This document shows, piece by piece, positions 17,447-27,172 of a stretch of 37,619 nt of DNA (within the stretch, counting starts at the first letter, position 1; the number at the start of each line of letters is the position of its first letter). The notes beneath the pieces were generated by a model, which worked only from the letters and a program-made list of their open reading frames with translations, did no database searches and was not told where the DNA came from. The stretch is from an uncultured Clostridia bacterium. Its GTDB lineage: Bacteria > Bacillota > Clostridia > TANB77 > CAG-508. The stretch covers positions 1 through 37,619 of the forward strand of contig CANQCU010000016.1 of the NCBI GenBank assembly GCA_947590905.1, given 5' to 3'. Made by a program: the position numbers and the translations under genes.

Positions 17447-19721
17447 TTGGAAAAAACAAATGAAATACAAGAAAAATTGAAATTTTTAAAATTAGATTTA
17501 AATAACGTTCCAGATGTATTATTAGAACCTATAGATGCAGAAATGAAGCCTGCAAGAAATTATGAAGAAAAAAAATACAAAGTATATAAATATGTGCCTG
17601 TAAGCAAAATAAAAATATTACTTACAAAAGCTAATAGATTGAATACAATACAAGAAAAATACAAAATGGCATCTCCATTAGCTTCTTACTTAATACCAGA
17701 AGGAGAAGAAGGAATACTTAAACATACAATATTCCTAAAAATGATACAAGATATAAACATAGAAGAAATAAAAAAATTAGAAGAAGAACAAAAGAAATTA
17801 GAAAAAGAGATACCATTTAAAGTAAAATACAAAGAAAATTACCTTTGGCAAATATATTATTCAGAATATACAAAAAATTACTATATGATAGCTCCAATAG
17901 AAGATTTGGATTGCTCTTGCTTATTTTATCTAATAAAAGAAAAATTAAAATATGAAAAAACAGGTAAAGAAAAAGAAATTTTTGTACCTATAAGTTACTT
18001 AGATTATTCAAGAAGATATTTTACAAAGTCACAAATTGCTGATATAGAAAAATACTTATGGCAGTTTACAAAAGATTGGCCATTAATGTATGAAGTATAC
18101 GACAAAAAAGAAAATATGAGCTTTCAAATAGTCGGAAATACTGAAGTTTACGAAAAAGTAAATAGCATTTATAAAATAAAATTAAATGATAGTGAAGAAG
18201 CAACTAAATTTTATAAGTTAATAAAAGCATTATTTATACTAGAAACAGAATTTCCAAACAGATACAAATTTGATGCAAGAATTGCAGAAAATGGCGGACT
18301 AGAATTTTTATATAATTCAAAAACAATAGAATACGAAAATTTAAGCAAACTTATTAAAGAAGAATTTTTAAAAAACAAGGCTGAAAGTGAAATTTTAAAT
18401 GAAGAAATAATAAAGTTAAATAGCCAATTAGAAGAATTAAAAATTATAGAAAAAGAAAAAGAAGAAGAATATCATATGAGACAGAAGCAAGTTGCAATTT
18501 ATTTAGAATGCAAAAAAAGCTTCTTTGGGAAGATAAAATATTATTTCACAGGCAAAAAAGAAATAAGAAAATTAAAAGGAACAAAGAATTCAAAAGAAAC
18601 AACAAATATAGAAGGAACAAAAGAAGAAAAAGAAAAACCAGAGATTATATTGGATACAAAAGAATATTATACAATAGAAGATTTAATAAGTATAACAAAA
18701 ATTTTAGATAGAATAGAAATTGATACAAGAAATGTTAAACAAGATATAAAAGCATTAGAAATGTCAATAGAGAGACTAAGTAAAAGAGCAGAAAATGCAA
18801 AAAAATATATAGAAGAAATAGAAGAACATAAAAAAAGTATATTTGAATTTTGGAAATTTGTAAACAAAGATCAAGTACTTCGGATTAGGAGAACCAGAGA
18901 AAGAAGAAACCATACATAAGGAAATAGAAAAAGTATTTAATTATGAAGAAGATATAGAAGAACTTGGGAAAAAATTAGATAAAAACAATAGAGAGAGCTT
19001 TTCTAAAGAAGAATTTGATAGTATATTTGTAACAAGTACTGAAGTATTAAATGATATAAATGCATTAAGAAATGAAGAAAAAGAAGACTTCACAGAAAGT
19101 ATAGAAAATCTAAAAAATGAAGCATTAAAAACAGAAATACTATTTGCTTCAGAGGAGTTTGATATATTTGGTTCAATGTCAGAAGACAAAACAAAAATAA
19201 ATATACTTGGAAATACAAAACATAGAGAAATAAAGAAAAACAAGTTTAGAATACTAGATATAACAAAGAACACAGAGAATACTCAATATGTAAAACGTTT
19301 ACAAGAAATAAAGACATCACTAGATAAGGCCTTAGATAAAGCAAAATTTGGATATAAATTAAATACTTTTTATGCAAGTACGATGCCACTTGATACAAAA
19401 AGTTATAACATATTGTATATTAATCCAAAGAACGCACTAGAAGAATTAAAGAATTGTGATAAAATAAATTTATATAATATAAAATTAAGTGAAAAAACAA
19501 AAGCTATTGCATTAACAAATATTGCATATTATGATAATACCAATAAAACCCTTCCACTTGGAATGGATTTGTCAGATAAAATATTAATGGATATGAGTAA
19601 ACAAAAGTTAGAATTAAAGAAACAAAAGCTATTTAGGATAAATCAAGAGATAGATGAAATGGAAGCTAAGACAAAAATAATATGCGTTTATGAATATGAA
19701 GCAATTTATGTGGAGGGATAA
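17447..19721 (+). CDS. Large unknown coiled-coil protein, one CGG +1 site
   Basis: 757 residues after joining; not recognised. TTG start with GGGAGGA seven bases upstream. The first 320 residues are mixed alpha/beta. There is a coiled coil around residues 325-365 (EEIIKLNSQLEELKIIEKEKEEEY) and another around 415-470, then a charged region. The open frame breaks at CGG 18881; skipping C gives DQVLGLGEPEKEETIHKEIEKVF and continues without interruption for 280 codons, ending at TAA 19719-19721. Its stop overlaps the ribosome site of the next gene, an N-acetylmuramoyl-L-alanine amidase, so the two are co-translated and may act together at the cell envelope. No signal peptide or membrane segment is visible. 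Confidence 0.8.
18881..18883 (+). other. CGG +1 frameshift site in the coiled-coil gene
   Basis: GTA CTT [C] GGA TTA GGA gives Q-V-L-G-L-G-E-P-E. No known homologue was used; support is the 280-codon open frame that follows and the shared context. Confidence 0.8.
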
Positions 19722-19728
19722 ACACAAT

Positions 19729-21120
19729 ATGGATGATAAAAAAGTATTGGTAAAAAAAATAGGAATAAAAGTACTTATAGTAGTTTTAATTTTAGCAATA
19801 GTATTAATTACTTATTCTATAATATATAAAACAAATAGTATAAATGATATATTTAAAAATGTAAAAGATAAAGAAGTATCACTTACAGAGTATGTAGTCT
19901 ATGGAACACATTTAAATTTAAAAGGAACATTGGAAATAGAAAATGAAAATATAGCAAAGACTGAGTTATGTTTAATGACTATAAATGGGAAAAACCTAAA
20001 AAACATAGAACTAAGCTATGAAAAAACAGAAAATGGAATTGAATTTACAACATCTAATTTAATAAATGAAGGAATAGATTTAGAAGAGTTAACAACAAAT
20101 ACATATTATTTATTTGTAAAAGTAGAATATCAAAATAGAAAAACTGAATATTATTCAATAAAGAACGAAACAGAATACGATAATATTGAGTATTATACAA
20201 TTACAAAAAATAATAGAAATAATAAGGTAGAAGTGCTTTTCGAAGATTATGATATGGATGGCAAAGATTTAGAATATATGTATATATCAGTTAATTATGA
20301 AAAACTTCCAGATAATGTATATGATGTAGTAATCGACCCAGGACATGGAGGGGGAGACCCGGGAGCAGAATTTAATGGCTACAGAGAAGCAGATTTGGCA
20401 TTGAAATATAGTTTACTAATAAAAGAAGAACTAGAAGATTTAGGATTAAAAGTGTTAATAACAAGAGATGGAACAGAAGATGAAAGTTTTAACACTCGTA
20501 GCGTATATGATAAAGATGGAAGAATAAATGTAATAGGAAATTCTAAAGCAAAATATGTATTTGCAATACATCTAAATAGCATAAATGAACCTGATAAATA
20601 TAATGGCGTTGAAATATACGCACCTACAAGGTCAAATTTAGACTTTGCAAAGCTATTTGCAAATAATATAGTAAAATATGCAAATACAAAATATTCAAAC
20701 TTAGAAGTAAATTATAGGTTAGAAAAAGGAGTATATGTAAGAACATTTAGAGAACATGAAATAGCAGAATCAATAGAAACAGCAAAAAATATTGGATTTA
20801 AGCCATATGATATAAAGGAATATACACCATATCTATACATAATAAGAGAAACAGGGGGAATTGCAACAGGAGCATATATAGACGGAAGAAATAAGAATTA
20901 TGGAATAAACCTATATTATGATTCTAATATAGGAATAGAGTCTTATTTGTTAGAAATAGGATATATCAATAGTCAGGAAGATTTACCAAATATACTTTCA
21001 AACGAAGAAGGATATGTAAAAGGAATTGTAAAAACAATTAAAGATAAGCTTTTAGGAGAAGATTATGTAGCACCTGAAAGAAAAGATAAAGACAATGAGA
21101 TAAAACAAAAGGATAAATAA
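19729..21120 (+). CDS. N-acetylmuramoyl-L-alanine amidase (Amidase_3), membrane-anchored
   Basis: Zinc amidase that cuts the bond between MurNAc and the stem peptide of peptidoglycan, as in CwlD/LytC/SpoIID-associated enzymes. One N-terminal transmembrane helix (residues about 8-30) anchors it with the catalytic part outside. A beta-rich domain of about 150 residues precedes the catalytic domain. Zinc-site motifs are DVVIDPGHGGGDPGA (His), GYREADLALK (Glu), FAIHLNS (His) and LLEIGYINSQED (catalytic Glu). I start at ATG 19729, seven bases after the GGAGGG that overlaps the upstream stop, rather than at 19690. It has 463 residues, with no CGG codon in frame. It is followed by the promoter of a GC-rich cassette. 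Confidence 0.9.
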   Translation: MDDKKVLVKKIGIKVLIVVLILAIVLITYSIIYKTNSINDIFKNVKDKEVSLTEYVVYGTHLNLKGTLEIENENIAKTELCLMTINGKNLKNIELSYEKTENGIEFTTSNLINEGIDLEELTTNTYYLFVKVEYQNRKTEYYSIKNETEYDNIEYYTITKNNRNNKVEVLFEDYDMDGKDLEYMYISVNYEKLPDNVYDVVIDPGHGGGDPGAEFNGYREADLALKYSLLIKEELEDLGLKVLITRDGTEDESFNTRSVYDKDGRINVIGNSKAKYVFAIHLNSINEPDKYNGVEIYAPTRSNLDFAKLFANNIVKYANTKYSNLEVNYRLEKGVYVRTFREHEIAESIETAKNIGFKPYDIKEYTPYLYIIRETGGIATGAYIDGRNKNYGINLYYDSNIGIESYLLEIGYINSQEDLPNILSNEEGYVKGIVKTIKDKLLGEDYVAPERKDKDNEIKQKDK

Positions 21121-21196
21121 TATCTTATAGTTAAATATAACAGATTATACTTTTAAGAAGGAAATAGTCCAATTGCCTGTAAAAAAGCCTCAAAAT

Positions 21197-21225
21197 TTGA
21201 AAAAAATAAAAAAGTGTGCTATAAT
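21197..21225 (+). promoter_or_regulatory. Promoter of cassette gene 2
   Basis: TTGAAA (21197-21202), 17 bases, TATAAT (21220-21225). A CCCC...GGGG-type mini-hairpin and AAAGAGG follow before the start. Confidence 0.7.
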
Positions 21226-21279
21226 ATAAGTATGAACCCCAGTAAGGGAAAAATTTGAAAACGAAAGAGGTAAAACTCA

Positions 21280-21690
21280 ATGAAAAAACGGCTTAGCAAC
21301 AGGCAGAAGAACAACATCTTCTCAGCATTTATGTACACAGGTCTCATCACCAGCATAATTACCTCCATTATTGGAGAGTCCCTCTTCATCTTCAGCAGCT
21401 GTGGCTATGCAATGCGCAGATTCAGCATCCGGATGTGCGAGTGCGATGGAATCGCAAATAACTGGTCAACCAGTACTACCGAAGCTTACAACAAAGCTAT
21501 GATGGATATGAACCAGTTCATCAGCAATGATGTGATTGGAAAATTCCATTCCAAGCTTGCAAGCATTGGAGTACTTGGCAACCTCGTAAGTGTGATTCTG
21601 GTAATCTTGGCTGACCTCGCCATAGCAACTGTGATTATACTCTGTATTAGAGTGGTTGAGGAACTCAAAGAAGAAAAGAGTCAGGGCTGA
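21280..21690 (+). CDS. Unknown GC-rich cassette protein 2, two transmembrane segments
   Basis: 136 residues; not recognised. Two hydrophobic segments (about 18-40 and 98-122) flank a region with Cys and polar residues (CGYAMRRF, RMCECDG, NNWSTSTTEAYN), so it is probably a membrane protein with both ends inside. Codon use (AAC, ATC, GTG, CTC, CGC) is unlike the neighbours. It contains two in-frame CGG codons, in MKKRLSN and FSIRMCE, that must be read as one codon each to keep the frame; skipping C at the first gives a stop after about 22 more codons. It has its own promoter and a strong terminator. Probably horizontally acquired. Confidence 0.65.
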   Translation: MKKRLSNRQKNNIFSAFMYTGLITSIITSIIGESLFIFSSCGYAMRRFSIRMCECDGIANNWSTSTTEAYNKAMMDMNQFISNDVIGKFHSKLASIGVLGNLVSVILVILADLAIATVIILCIRVVEELKEEKSQG

Positions 21691-21708
21691 TAAAGCCCTG
21701 ACTTTTTT
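21680..21708 (+). terminator. Terminator of cassette gene 2
   Basis: GTCAGGGCT and AGCCCTGAC pair around GATAA and are followed by TTTTTT. The stem overlaps the end of the coding region. Confidence 0.9.
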
Positions 21709-21767
21709 ATTGCATAGGAAAAATCAGCTTTTATCTTGACCCTATTTAAGATTTTTCCGTATACAAC

Positions 21768-21838
21768 AAGGTTAAGTTACCTTGGGCTGTGCATATTTGC
21801 GAAGCAAAATGCACATGTGGCGAAGCCGCTTTTCTTAA
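21768..21838 (+). repeat. Structured intergenic repeat family A, copy 3
   Basis: Shares AAGGTTAAGTTACCT, a hairpin with TTTGC-GAA-GCAAA and the tail CACATGTGGCGAAG...CTTTTCTTA with copies 1 and 2. The stem here is TGTGCAT/ATGCACA where copy 1 has GTGCG/CGCAC, a paired change. The rest of the 324-base gap before sigH holds the cassette terminator and the sigH promoter. Confidence 0.65.
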
Positions 21839-21948
21839 TAAATATCAAAAGTTAAAGTCTTATCCATCAAAGCTAATATTATAGAATTAGAAAAATGATA
21901 AATATTAATCAAATATATGTAAATATAAGTCAAAATATTACAAAACTA

Positions 21949-21978
21949 TTGACATTAGTAGATTATATGATGTATTAT
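21949..21978 (+). promoter_or_regulatory. Promoter of sigH
   Basis: TTGACA (21949-21954), 18 bases, TATTAT (21973-21978). Confidence 0.7.
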
Positions 21979-22014
21979 ATATAAAAATGAAAAAGCTAAT
22001 GCAGGAGGATACAC

Positions 22015-22665
22015 ATGGAGAACGCGACAAAATTTTTTAGATTTAACGATAGCTTTGAAACAATGAAAGATGAGGAATTAGTTTCACTTATCAAATCTGA
22101 TAATAAAGAAGCTTTAGATTATCTTTTAAATAAATATAGGGATCTTGTGTACATTAAAGTAAGCAAGTATTTTATTATTGGTGCTGAAAAAGATGATATA
22201 TTTCAAGAAGGAATGATAGGCCTATATAAAGCAATACAAAGTTTTAAAGCAGACAAACATAATTCATTTAAAACTTTTGCAAACATGTGTATAGAAAGAC
22301 AGTTAATAACAGCTATAAAGACATCTAATAGACAAAAACATATGCCACTTAATTCATATTTGTCATTAAATACAACATCTTATGACGAAGAAGATGAAAA
22401 AACTTTATTGGATGTTCTAAATAACAAAACAGTAGAAGATCCACTAGATACTATTACAAAAAAAGAATATTACCAGACTGTAGAAGATACAATAGACAAG
22501 TCACTTAGTGATTTTGAAAAACAAGTCTTAAAAAAATTTATAAAAGGAGATAGTTATGTTAAAATAGCTGAAGAATTAGATGCTCCAGTTAAATCTGTCG
22601 ATAATGCTATTCAAAGAATTAGAAAAAAAGCAATGAAAAATATTATGAATAATGATGAAATATAG
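22015..22665 (+). CDS. sigH: RNA polymerase sporulation sigma factor SigH
   Basis: Sigma-70 family factor that directs early sporulation transcription, including spo0A and the septation genes. Region 2 is clear: DEELVSLIKSDNKEALDYLLNKYRDLVY, then DDIFQEGMIGLYKAIQSF and FKTFANMCIERQLITAIKTSNRQKHMPLN, which is the SigH version of 2.1-2.4. Region 4 is LSDFEKQVLKKFIKGDSYVKIAEEL...SVDNAIQRIRKKA. Length of 216 residues is normal. AGGAGG lies eight bases before the ATG. The stop codon abuts the tRNA gene. No CGG codon, so this regulator, unlike spo0A, is made without a frame site. Confidence 0.94.
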   Translation: MENATKFFRFNDSFETMKDEELVSLIKSDNKEALDYLLNKYRDLVYIKVSKYFIIGAEKDDIFQEGMIGLYKAIQSFKADKHNSFKTFANMCIERQLITAIKTSNRQKHMPLNSYLSLNTTSYDEEDEKTLLDVLNNKTVEDPLDTITKKEYYQTVEDTIDKSLSDFEKQVLKKFIKGDSYVKIAEELDAPVKSVDNAIQRIRKKAMKNIMNNDEI

Positions 22666-22741
<76 letters not shown>

Positions 22742-22782
22742 AAGACAAATCTGTTCGAATTTTATATAGAGCAGTACATACA

Positions 22783-22812
22783 AAATCAATCAGAAATGGT
22801 TGATTTTTTTCT
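22783..22812 (+). terminator. Terminator after tRNA-Thr
   Basis: AAATCAA and TTGATTT pair around a ten-base loop, followed by TTTTT CTTTT. Confidence 0.7.
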
Positions 22813-22909
22813 TTTGCAAAAAAATATACAAAGATGATAAATTATGTTATAATCAATATGCAGTCTTTTATAATGAAGATATTTTAAATATAAAGGAAAT
22901 AGAATTATT

Positions 22910-23789
22910 ATGGGAAATTTAAAGTTAGATAATACAAACTCTTTTGGAGCTGCTGGATATACTATGAATTGGGTTTCTAATCCAAAATCAACATTTGGAG
23001 GAGTATTTAAAAATGAAGTTGCATTGTTAGAATCAGGTATTATGAATTACAGATATATTCAATTAGGCGATGTAAAAGATGCGTATGACATATTAGAAAA
23101 TAAATTATCTAATTTAAAAAATATTGAATTTGAAGATGTTATGAGATTTATTGCTGAAACAGTTCAAGAATATTTTGGAGATTATAGTAATTTGAGTAGT
23201 AGATTAGAGAATTATCCAGATGAGGATGATGTAAGACTCTTTTCAATGGAAAGAGGAAAAGCATCTAATTTAAAGGGTAAAAATGCAGCAGCGTGTGTTG
23301 AAAGAGCTATGTTATCACAAAATTTATTAAAATATATTTCTGAAAAATTACCTGGATTGGAATCTTACTTTAAAGAGACAGGAATAGAAATACAAAGAGA
23401 TGAAGATAAACCGAAACAAGAAGCACATGCATTTAATTTGGTGTCTTATAATGGAAAGTATTATATATTTGATTCTACTATTCCTAAAGGTACTAAAGAT
23501 AATTTACAACCAATAGTTGCAGAATTACCGGAACATGTTTTTACCTCATTGGTTGAAAGTTCACGCATAGGTTATGCAGTTGAACTTGAACATATTTCAG
23601 CGCTAACAGGAAAGAAAATGCATTATATACTTGATTATTATGCTGAAAGTAAATATAAAACAAATGATTCAAAGTTGGCACGGAAGAGAAGCCGAATTAT
23701 CTAATTTAGAGGAAGAAGCTAAAAAAATTTCTGAAGCTGAAGCATTGATAGAGCAACAAAAAGAAGGTCAAGATATAGGAGAAAATTAG
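22910..23789 (+). CDS. Transglutaminase-like (papain-fold) protein, one CGG +1 site
   Basis: 292 residues after joining. A probable Cys-His-Asp triad is C129 (AAACVERAM), H173 (QEAHAFNLVSYNGKYY) and D188 (YIFDSTIPKG); the order and spacing match the transglutaminase core, which in bacteria is often a protease or peptide cross-linking enzyme. Substrate unknown. The frame breaks at CGG 23681 near the 3' end; skipping C gives KLAGREAELSNLEEEAKKISEAEALIEQQ, a short coiled-coil tail ending at TAG 23787-23789. In-frame CGC is used as Arg. AAAGGAAATAG precedes the start, and the next gene follows after one base. Confidence 0.72.
23681..23683 (+). other. CGG +1 frameshift site in the transglutaminase-like gene
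   Basis: TTG GCA [C] GGA AGA GAA gives K-L-A-G-R-E-A-E-L-S. The 35 codons after the skip end with GGAG placed correctly for the next gene. Confidence 0.75.
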
Positions 23790-23790
23790 T

Positions 23791-24180
23791 ATGAAAGAAA
23801 ATACACAAGAAAAATCATTAGTACAAGTTAATGAAAACAGCATATTTTATAAAATAAAAAAGTTTTTTAGAAATCTATTTCGTAAAGATACAGAAGTTGA
23901 AAGTAATGATGTTGTTAAAGAAAATATAAGTAATAATATAGAAAATGAAACTAAAAAATCAGCTTTTAAAGAAAGTATTAAGAATATTGAAGATGAAGAA
24001 ACAAAGTTATTAAAACTTCAAAAACAATATCGTAGTGGAGAAATAAAAGAAGAAGAACTAACACAAGAACAAGTAAATTCTTTATGTGCCTTATATGATA
24101 AACAAATAGCTAATTTAAAGAAATCTAATGAAATGAGAAAACAAAAACTCTTGGAATATAGAAGAAAATTACAAGCATAA
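23791..24180 (+). CDS. Hypothetical charged cytoplasmic protein
   Basis: 129 residues; not recognised. It begins with a short basic amphipathic stretch (FYKIKKFFRNLFRK) that could touch the membrane, followed by an acidic/Asn-rich linker and a helical Lys/Glu-rich second half (ETKLLKLQKQYRSGEIKEEELTQEQVNSL). It starts one base after the stop of the transglutaminase-like gene, with GGAG eight bases upstream, so the two are translationally linked. The same N-terminal pattern (short basic helix plus repeated E/K helix) occurs in small clostridial proteins encoded beside cysteine-protease-like enzymes, but I cannot assign a function. Confidence 0.65.
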   Translation: MKENTQEKSLVQVNENSIFYKIKKFFRNLFRKDTEVESNDVVKENISNNIENETKKSAFKESIKNIEDEETKLLKLQKQYRSGEIKEEELTQEQVNSLCALYDKQIANLKKSNEMRKQKLLEYRRKLQA

Positions 24181-24194
24181 TAATTTAATAATAT

Positions 24195-24223
24195 TTGACA
24201 TTTATAAAAATATTAAGTATAAC
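24195..24223 (+). promoter_or_regulatory. Promoter of a short RNA
   Basis: TTGACA (24195-24200), 17 bases, TATAAC (24218-24223). No coding region follows before the terminator at 24308. Confidence 0.7.
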
Positions 24224-24229
24224 AAATAT

Positions 24230-24314
24230 AGGAAATGACAATTCCACAAACGTGGTTTTGCCGAATAGAGTTAACTCGCATCTACTCGTCAAAGTACAGA
24301 TGTGAGTTTTTATT
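24230..24314 (+). ncRNA. Candidate small RNA of about 85 bases with intrinsic terminator
   Basis: It runs from the predicted start near 24230 to AACTCGCATCT/AGATGTGAGTT (24273-24308) followed by TTTTATT. The 5' part (GGAAATGACAATTCC, ACAAACGTGGTTTTGCCG) can pair, GGAAA...TTCC and CCAC...GTGG. I recognise no riboswitch. It either regulates in cis the leuS leader 300 bases downstream or acts alone; its 3' end abuts and slightly overlaps, on the opposite strand, the minus-strand peptide gene at 24313. Confidence 0.45.
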
Positions 24315-24417
24315 ATTTATGTAGCCTGCTATTAACCCAGTTCATATACAGAACTGTAGCCAAGGCAACGTTTAATGTTAAAGATAGCATAAATGCTATT
24401 ATAAAAAATAGTATCAC
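24313..24417 (-). CDS. Possible 34-residue hydrophobic peptide (GTG start), type I toxin-like
   Basis: Minus-strand ORF VILFFIIAFMLSLTLN, then VALATVLYMNWVNSRLHK: one transmembrane helix and a short basic tail, the layout of Fst/TxpA/Ldr-type peptides. A promoter-like TTTACA-18-TATAAT lies at 24463-24434. Weak points are the GTG start and the lack of a good Shine-Dalgarno site. The convergent small RNA ends inside its 3' end. Together with the small RNA and its promoter it explains most of the 433-base gap before leuS; the rest is AT-rich sequence with the leuS leader. Confidence 0.3.
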   Translation of the reverse strand: MILFFIIAFMLSLTLNVALATVLYMNWVNSRLHK

Positions 24418-24613
24418 TTTAAAATAAAATTTTATTATAATTTTTTATTGCAACTATTGTAAAATACGTAAAATTATGTTAAATTATAAATAATATATTT
24501 ATGTAATATATAACTTAAATGATTATAAAATAAAAAGTAAGACTAAATAAGTAACAAATTTTATCTTTAGGTTAAAATTTAGAAATAAAAGAGACTTTAA
24601 GGAGGTAATTATT

Positions 24614-27064
24614 TTGGAATATTCTAAAAAAGTGGATGAAAAATGGCAAAAGAGATGGAAAGAAAGTGGAACATATAAATATAATATGGATGACAAAAAA
24701 GAAAAATTTTATACACTAGAAATGTTTTCATATCCATCAGGAGCAAAATTACACTTAGGACATTGGTTTAATTATGCACCAGCAGATTCTTTTGCAAGAC
24801 TAAAGAAAATGCAAGGATATAATGTATTTCATCCAATGGGATTTGATGCATTTGGACTTCCAGCAGAAAACTATGCTATAAAAACAGGAATACACCCTGA
24901 AGATTCAACAAAAAAGAATATTGAAACAATGAAAAGACAACTAGAAGAAATGGGTGGAAGTTATGATTGGGATTATTCTGTAGAAACTTGCATGCCAGAT
25001 TATTATAAATGGACACAATGGCTTTTCTTGCAACTATACAAAGCAGGACTTGCATATAAAAAAGAAGCTCCAGTTAACTGGTGTGATAGTTGTAAAACAG
25101 TTTTAGCAAATGAACAAGTTATTGGTGGAAGATGTGAAAGATGTGATTCACAAGTAGAAAGAAGAAAATTATCACAATGGTTCTTTAAAATAACAGATTA
25201 CTCAGAAGAATTATTAAAAGGTCTAGATACTTTAGATTGGCCAGAATCAACTAAGAAGGTTCAAGTAAATTGGATTGGTAAATCTGAGGGTAGTGAAGTA
25301 AAATTCAAATGTGAGGATAATAAACATGAAATAACAGTATTTACAACAAGAGTAGATACATTATGCGGAGTAACATATATTGTTATTGCACCTGAAAGTG
25401 ACTTAGTACAAGAAATAACAACAGAAGAATATAAAGAAGGTGTACAAAACTATATAAAAGAAACATCTAAATTAAGTGAAATTGAAAGATTATCAACAGA
25501 AAAAGAAAAAACAGGAGCTTTCACAGGAGCATATGCGATAAATCCAATAAATGGAGAAAGAGTTCCTATTTGGATTGCAGATTATGTACTAGAAGATTAT
25601 GGAACAGGTAGTGTTATGGCAGTTCCAGCACATGATACAAGAGACTTTGAATTTGCAACAAAATATAACTTACCAATAAAGCAAGTAATAGAAAGCAAAG
25701 ATGGTAGTAAAGTAGAGTTACCATTTACAGAATATGGAGTATTGATAAATAGCGGAAAATATACTGGACTAGAATCTAGTGAAGCTAGAAAGAAGATTAC
25801 TGAAGATTTGGAAAAAACAAATCAAGGAAAAATATCAATTAATTATAGATTAAAAGATTGGCTAGTATCAAGACAAAGATACTGGGGAGCACCAATTCCA
25901 ATAATATATTGTGAAAAATGTGGAATAGTACCAGTACCAGAAGAAGATTTACCAGTTTTACTTCCATATGATGTAGAATTTACACCAGATGGTGAATCAC
26001 CACTTAGAAAATCAAGTGAATTCATGAATTGCACTTGCCCTAAATGTAAAGGAAAGGCATTAAGAGAAGCAGATACATTAGATACATTTGTATGTTCATC
26101 TTGGTATGAACTAAGATATCCAGATTCAAAAAATTCTAAAAAGCCTTTTGACCCTGAGCTTATAAACAAAATGTTACCAGTAGATACGTATGTTGGTGGT
26201 AAAGAACATGCAGCAATGCACTTAATATACTCAAGATTTATAACAAAAGCATTAAGAGATTTAGGATATTTGAATTTTGATGAACCATTTAAGAGATTAG
26301 TACATCAAGGTATGATCTTAGGTCCAGACGGAAACAAAATGAGTAAGAGCAAAGGAAATACAGTATCACCAGAAGAATATATAGAGAAATATGGATCAGA
26401 CATATTTAGAATGTATATAATGTTTGGATTTGATTATAGACAAGGTGGACCTTGGGACGAAAATGGTATAGCATCAATGGTAAAATACTTTACAAGACTT
26501 GAACAAATAATTCAAAAGGTAAATGACATAAAAAATCAAACTTCTAAGCAAGAAATAGAAATGCCTGAAAAAGAATTATTAAGATTAAAGAATCAAACTA
26601 TAAAATCTATGGAAAATGATATAGAAGATTTTAGATTTAATACAGCTATAGCAAGAAGTATGGAATTATCTAATAAGATAAGCGAATATATGAGAAGTAA
26701 AGAAATTAATGTAGATGTATTATTAAATGTTGTAAAAACATTTGTAACACTACTTGCACCACTTGCTCCACACTTTGCAGAAGAGCTATGGGAAAAGTTA
26801 GGAGAAAAAGATTTTGTATATAATCAAAAATGGCCAGAAGTAAATGAAAGCGAATTAAATGGTGGCACAAAGGAAATACCAGTTCAAGTAAATGGAAAAT
26901 TGAAATGCTGTGTTACAGTAAATGCAGAAGAGAGTGAAGACAAAATCTTAGAGATTATAAAAAATTCAGATAAAGTTAAGGAACTTTTAGACAAACATGA
27001 AATAGTAAAAGAGATATATGTACCAGGCAAGATATACAACCTAGTAGTAAAAGATAAAAAATAA
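24614..27064 (+). CDS. leuS: Leucine--tRNA ligase
   Basis: Class I synthetase charging tRNA-Leu, with an editing domain. TTG start with AAGGAGG eight bases upstream. HIGH motif in [13 protein letters not shown], zinc site [22 protein letters not shown], editing domain with TTRVDTLCG and [11 protein letters not shown], catalytic [10 protein letters not shown], and [14 protein letters not shown]. Length of 816 residues is normal. No CGG codon is used in frame, as in gltX, ychF, rnj and the HU gene. The upstream gap has no recognisable T-box (no TGGTACCGCG-type antiterminator box). Confidence 0.96.
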   Translation: MEYSKKVDEKWQKRWKESGTYKYNMDDKKEKFYTLEMFSYPSGAKLHLGHWFNYAPADSFARLKKMQGYNVFHPMGFDAFGLPAENYAIKTGIHPEDSTKKNIETMKRQLEEMGGSYDWDYSVETCMPDYYKWTQWLFLQLYKAGLAYKKEAPVNWCDSCKTVLANEQVIGGRCERCDSQVERRKLSQWFFKITDYSEELLKGLDTLDWPESTKKVQVNWIGKSEGSEVKFKCEDNKHEITVFTTRVDTLCGVTYIVIAPESDLVQEITTEEYKEGVQNYIKETSKLSEIERLSTEKEKTGAFTGAYAINPINGERVPIWIADYVLEDYGTGSVMAVPAHDTRDFEFATKYNLPIKQVIESKDGSKVELPFTEYGVLINSGKYTGLESSEARKKITEDLEKTNQGKISINYRLKDWLVSRQRYWGAPIPIIYCEKCGIVPVPEEDLPVLLPYDVEFTPDGESPLRKSSEFMNCTCPKCKGKALREADTLDTFVCSSWYELRYPDSKNSKKPFDPELINKMLPVDTYVGGKEHAAMHLIYSRFITKALRDLGYLNFDEPFKRLVHQGMILGPDGNKMSKSKGNTVSPEEYIEKYGSDIFRMYIMFGFDYRQGGPWDENGIASMVKYFTRLEQIIQKVNDIKNQTSKQEIEMPEKELLRLKNQTIKSMENDIEDFRFNTAIARSMELSNKISEYMRSKEINVDVLLNVVKTFVTLLAPLAPHFAEELWEKLGEKDFVYNQKWPEVNESELNGGTKEIPVQVNGKLKCCVTVNAEESEDKILEIIKNSDKVKELLDKHEIVKEIYVPGKIYNLVVKDKK

Positions 27065-27141
27065 TGTATTTAAATTCTAAACTTTTAAATAATAGTGTAA
27101 TAAAAATTTAGAAGATTAATTTCATAAGATACACTTTAAAA

Positions 27142-27172
27142 AATAATTCTAGCTTTTGCTAGAATTATTTTT
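27142..27172. terminator. Shared terminator of leuS and cysE
   Basis: AATAATTCTAGC and GCTAGAATTATT form a perfect 12-bp stem followed by TTTTG on the plus strand and A-rich complement on the minus; it overlaps the cysE stop codon. Confidence 0.85.

Noticed and set aside
24230-24314. Fluoride riboswitch or T-box controlling leuS
   Set aside because: Some bases resemble a fluoride riboswitch (ATG...TTCC...AAACG), but the pseudoknot partners cannot be matched and leuS is an unlikely target; no T-box sequence is present.
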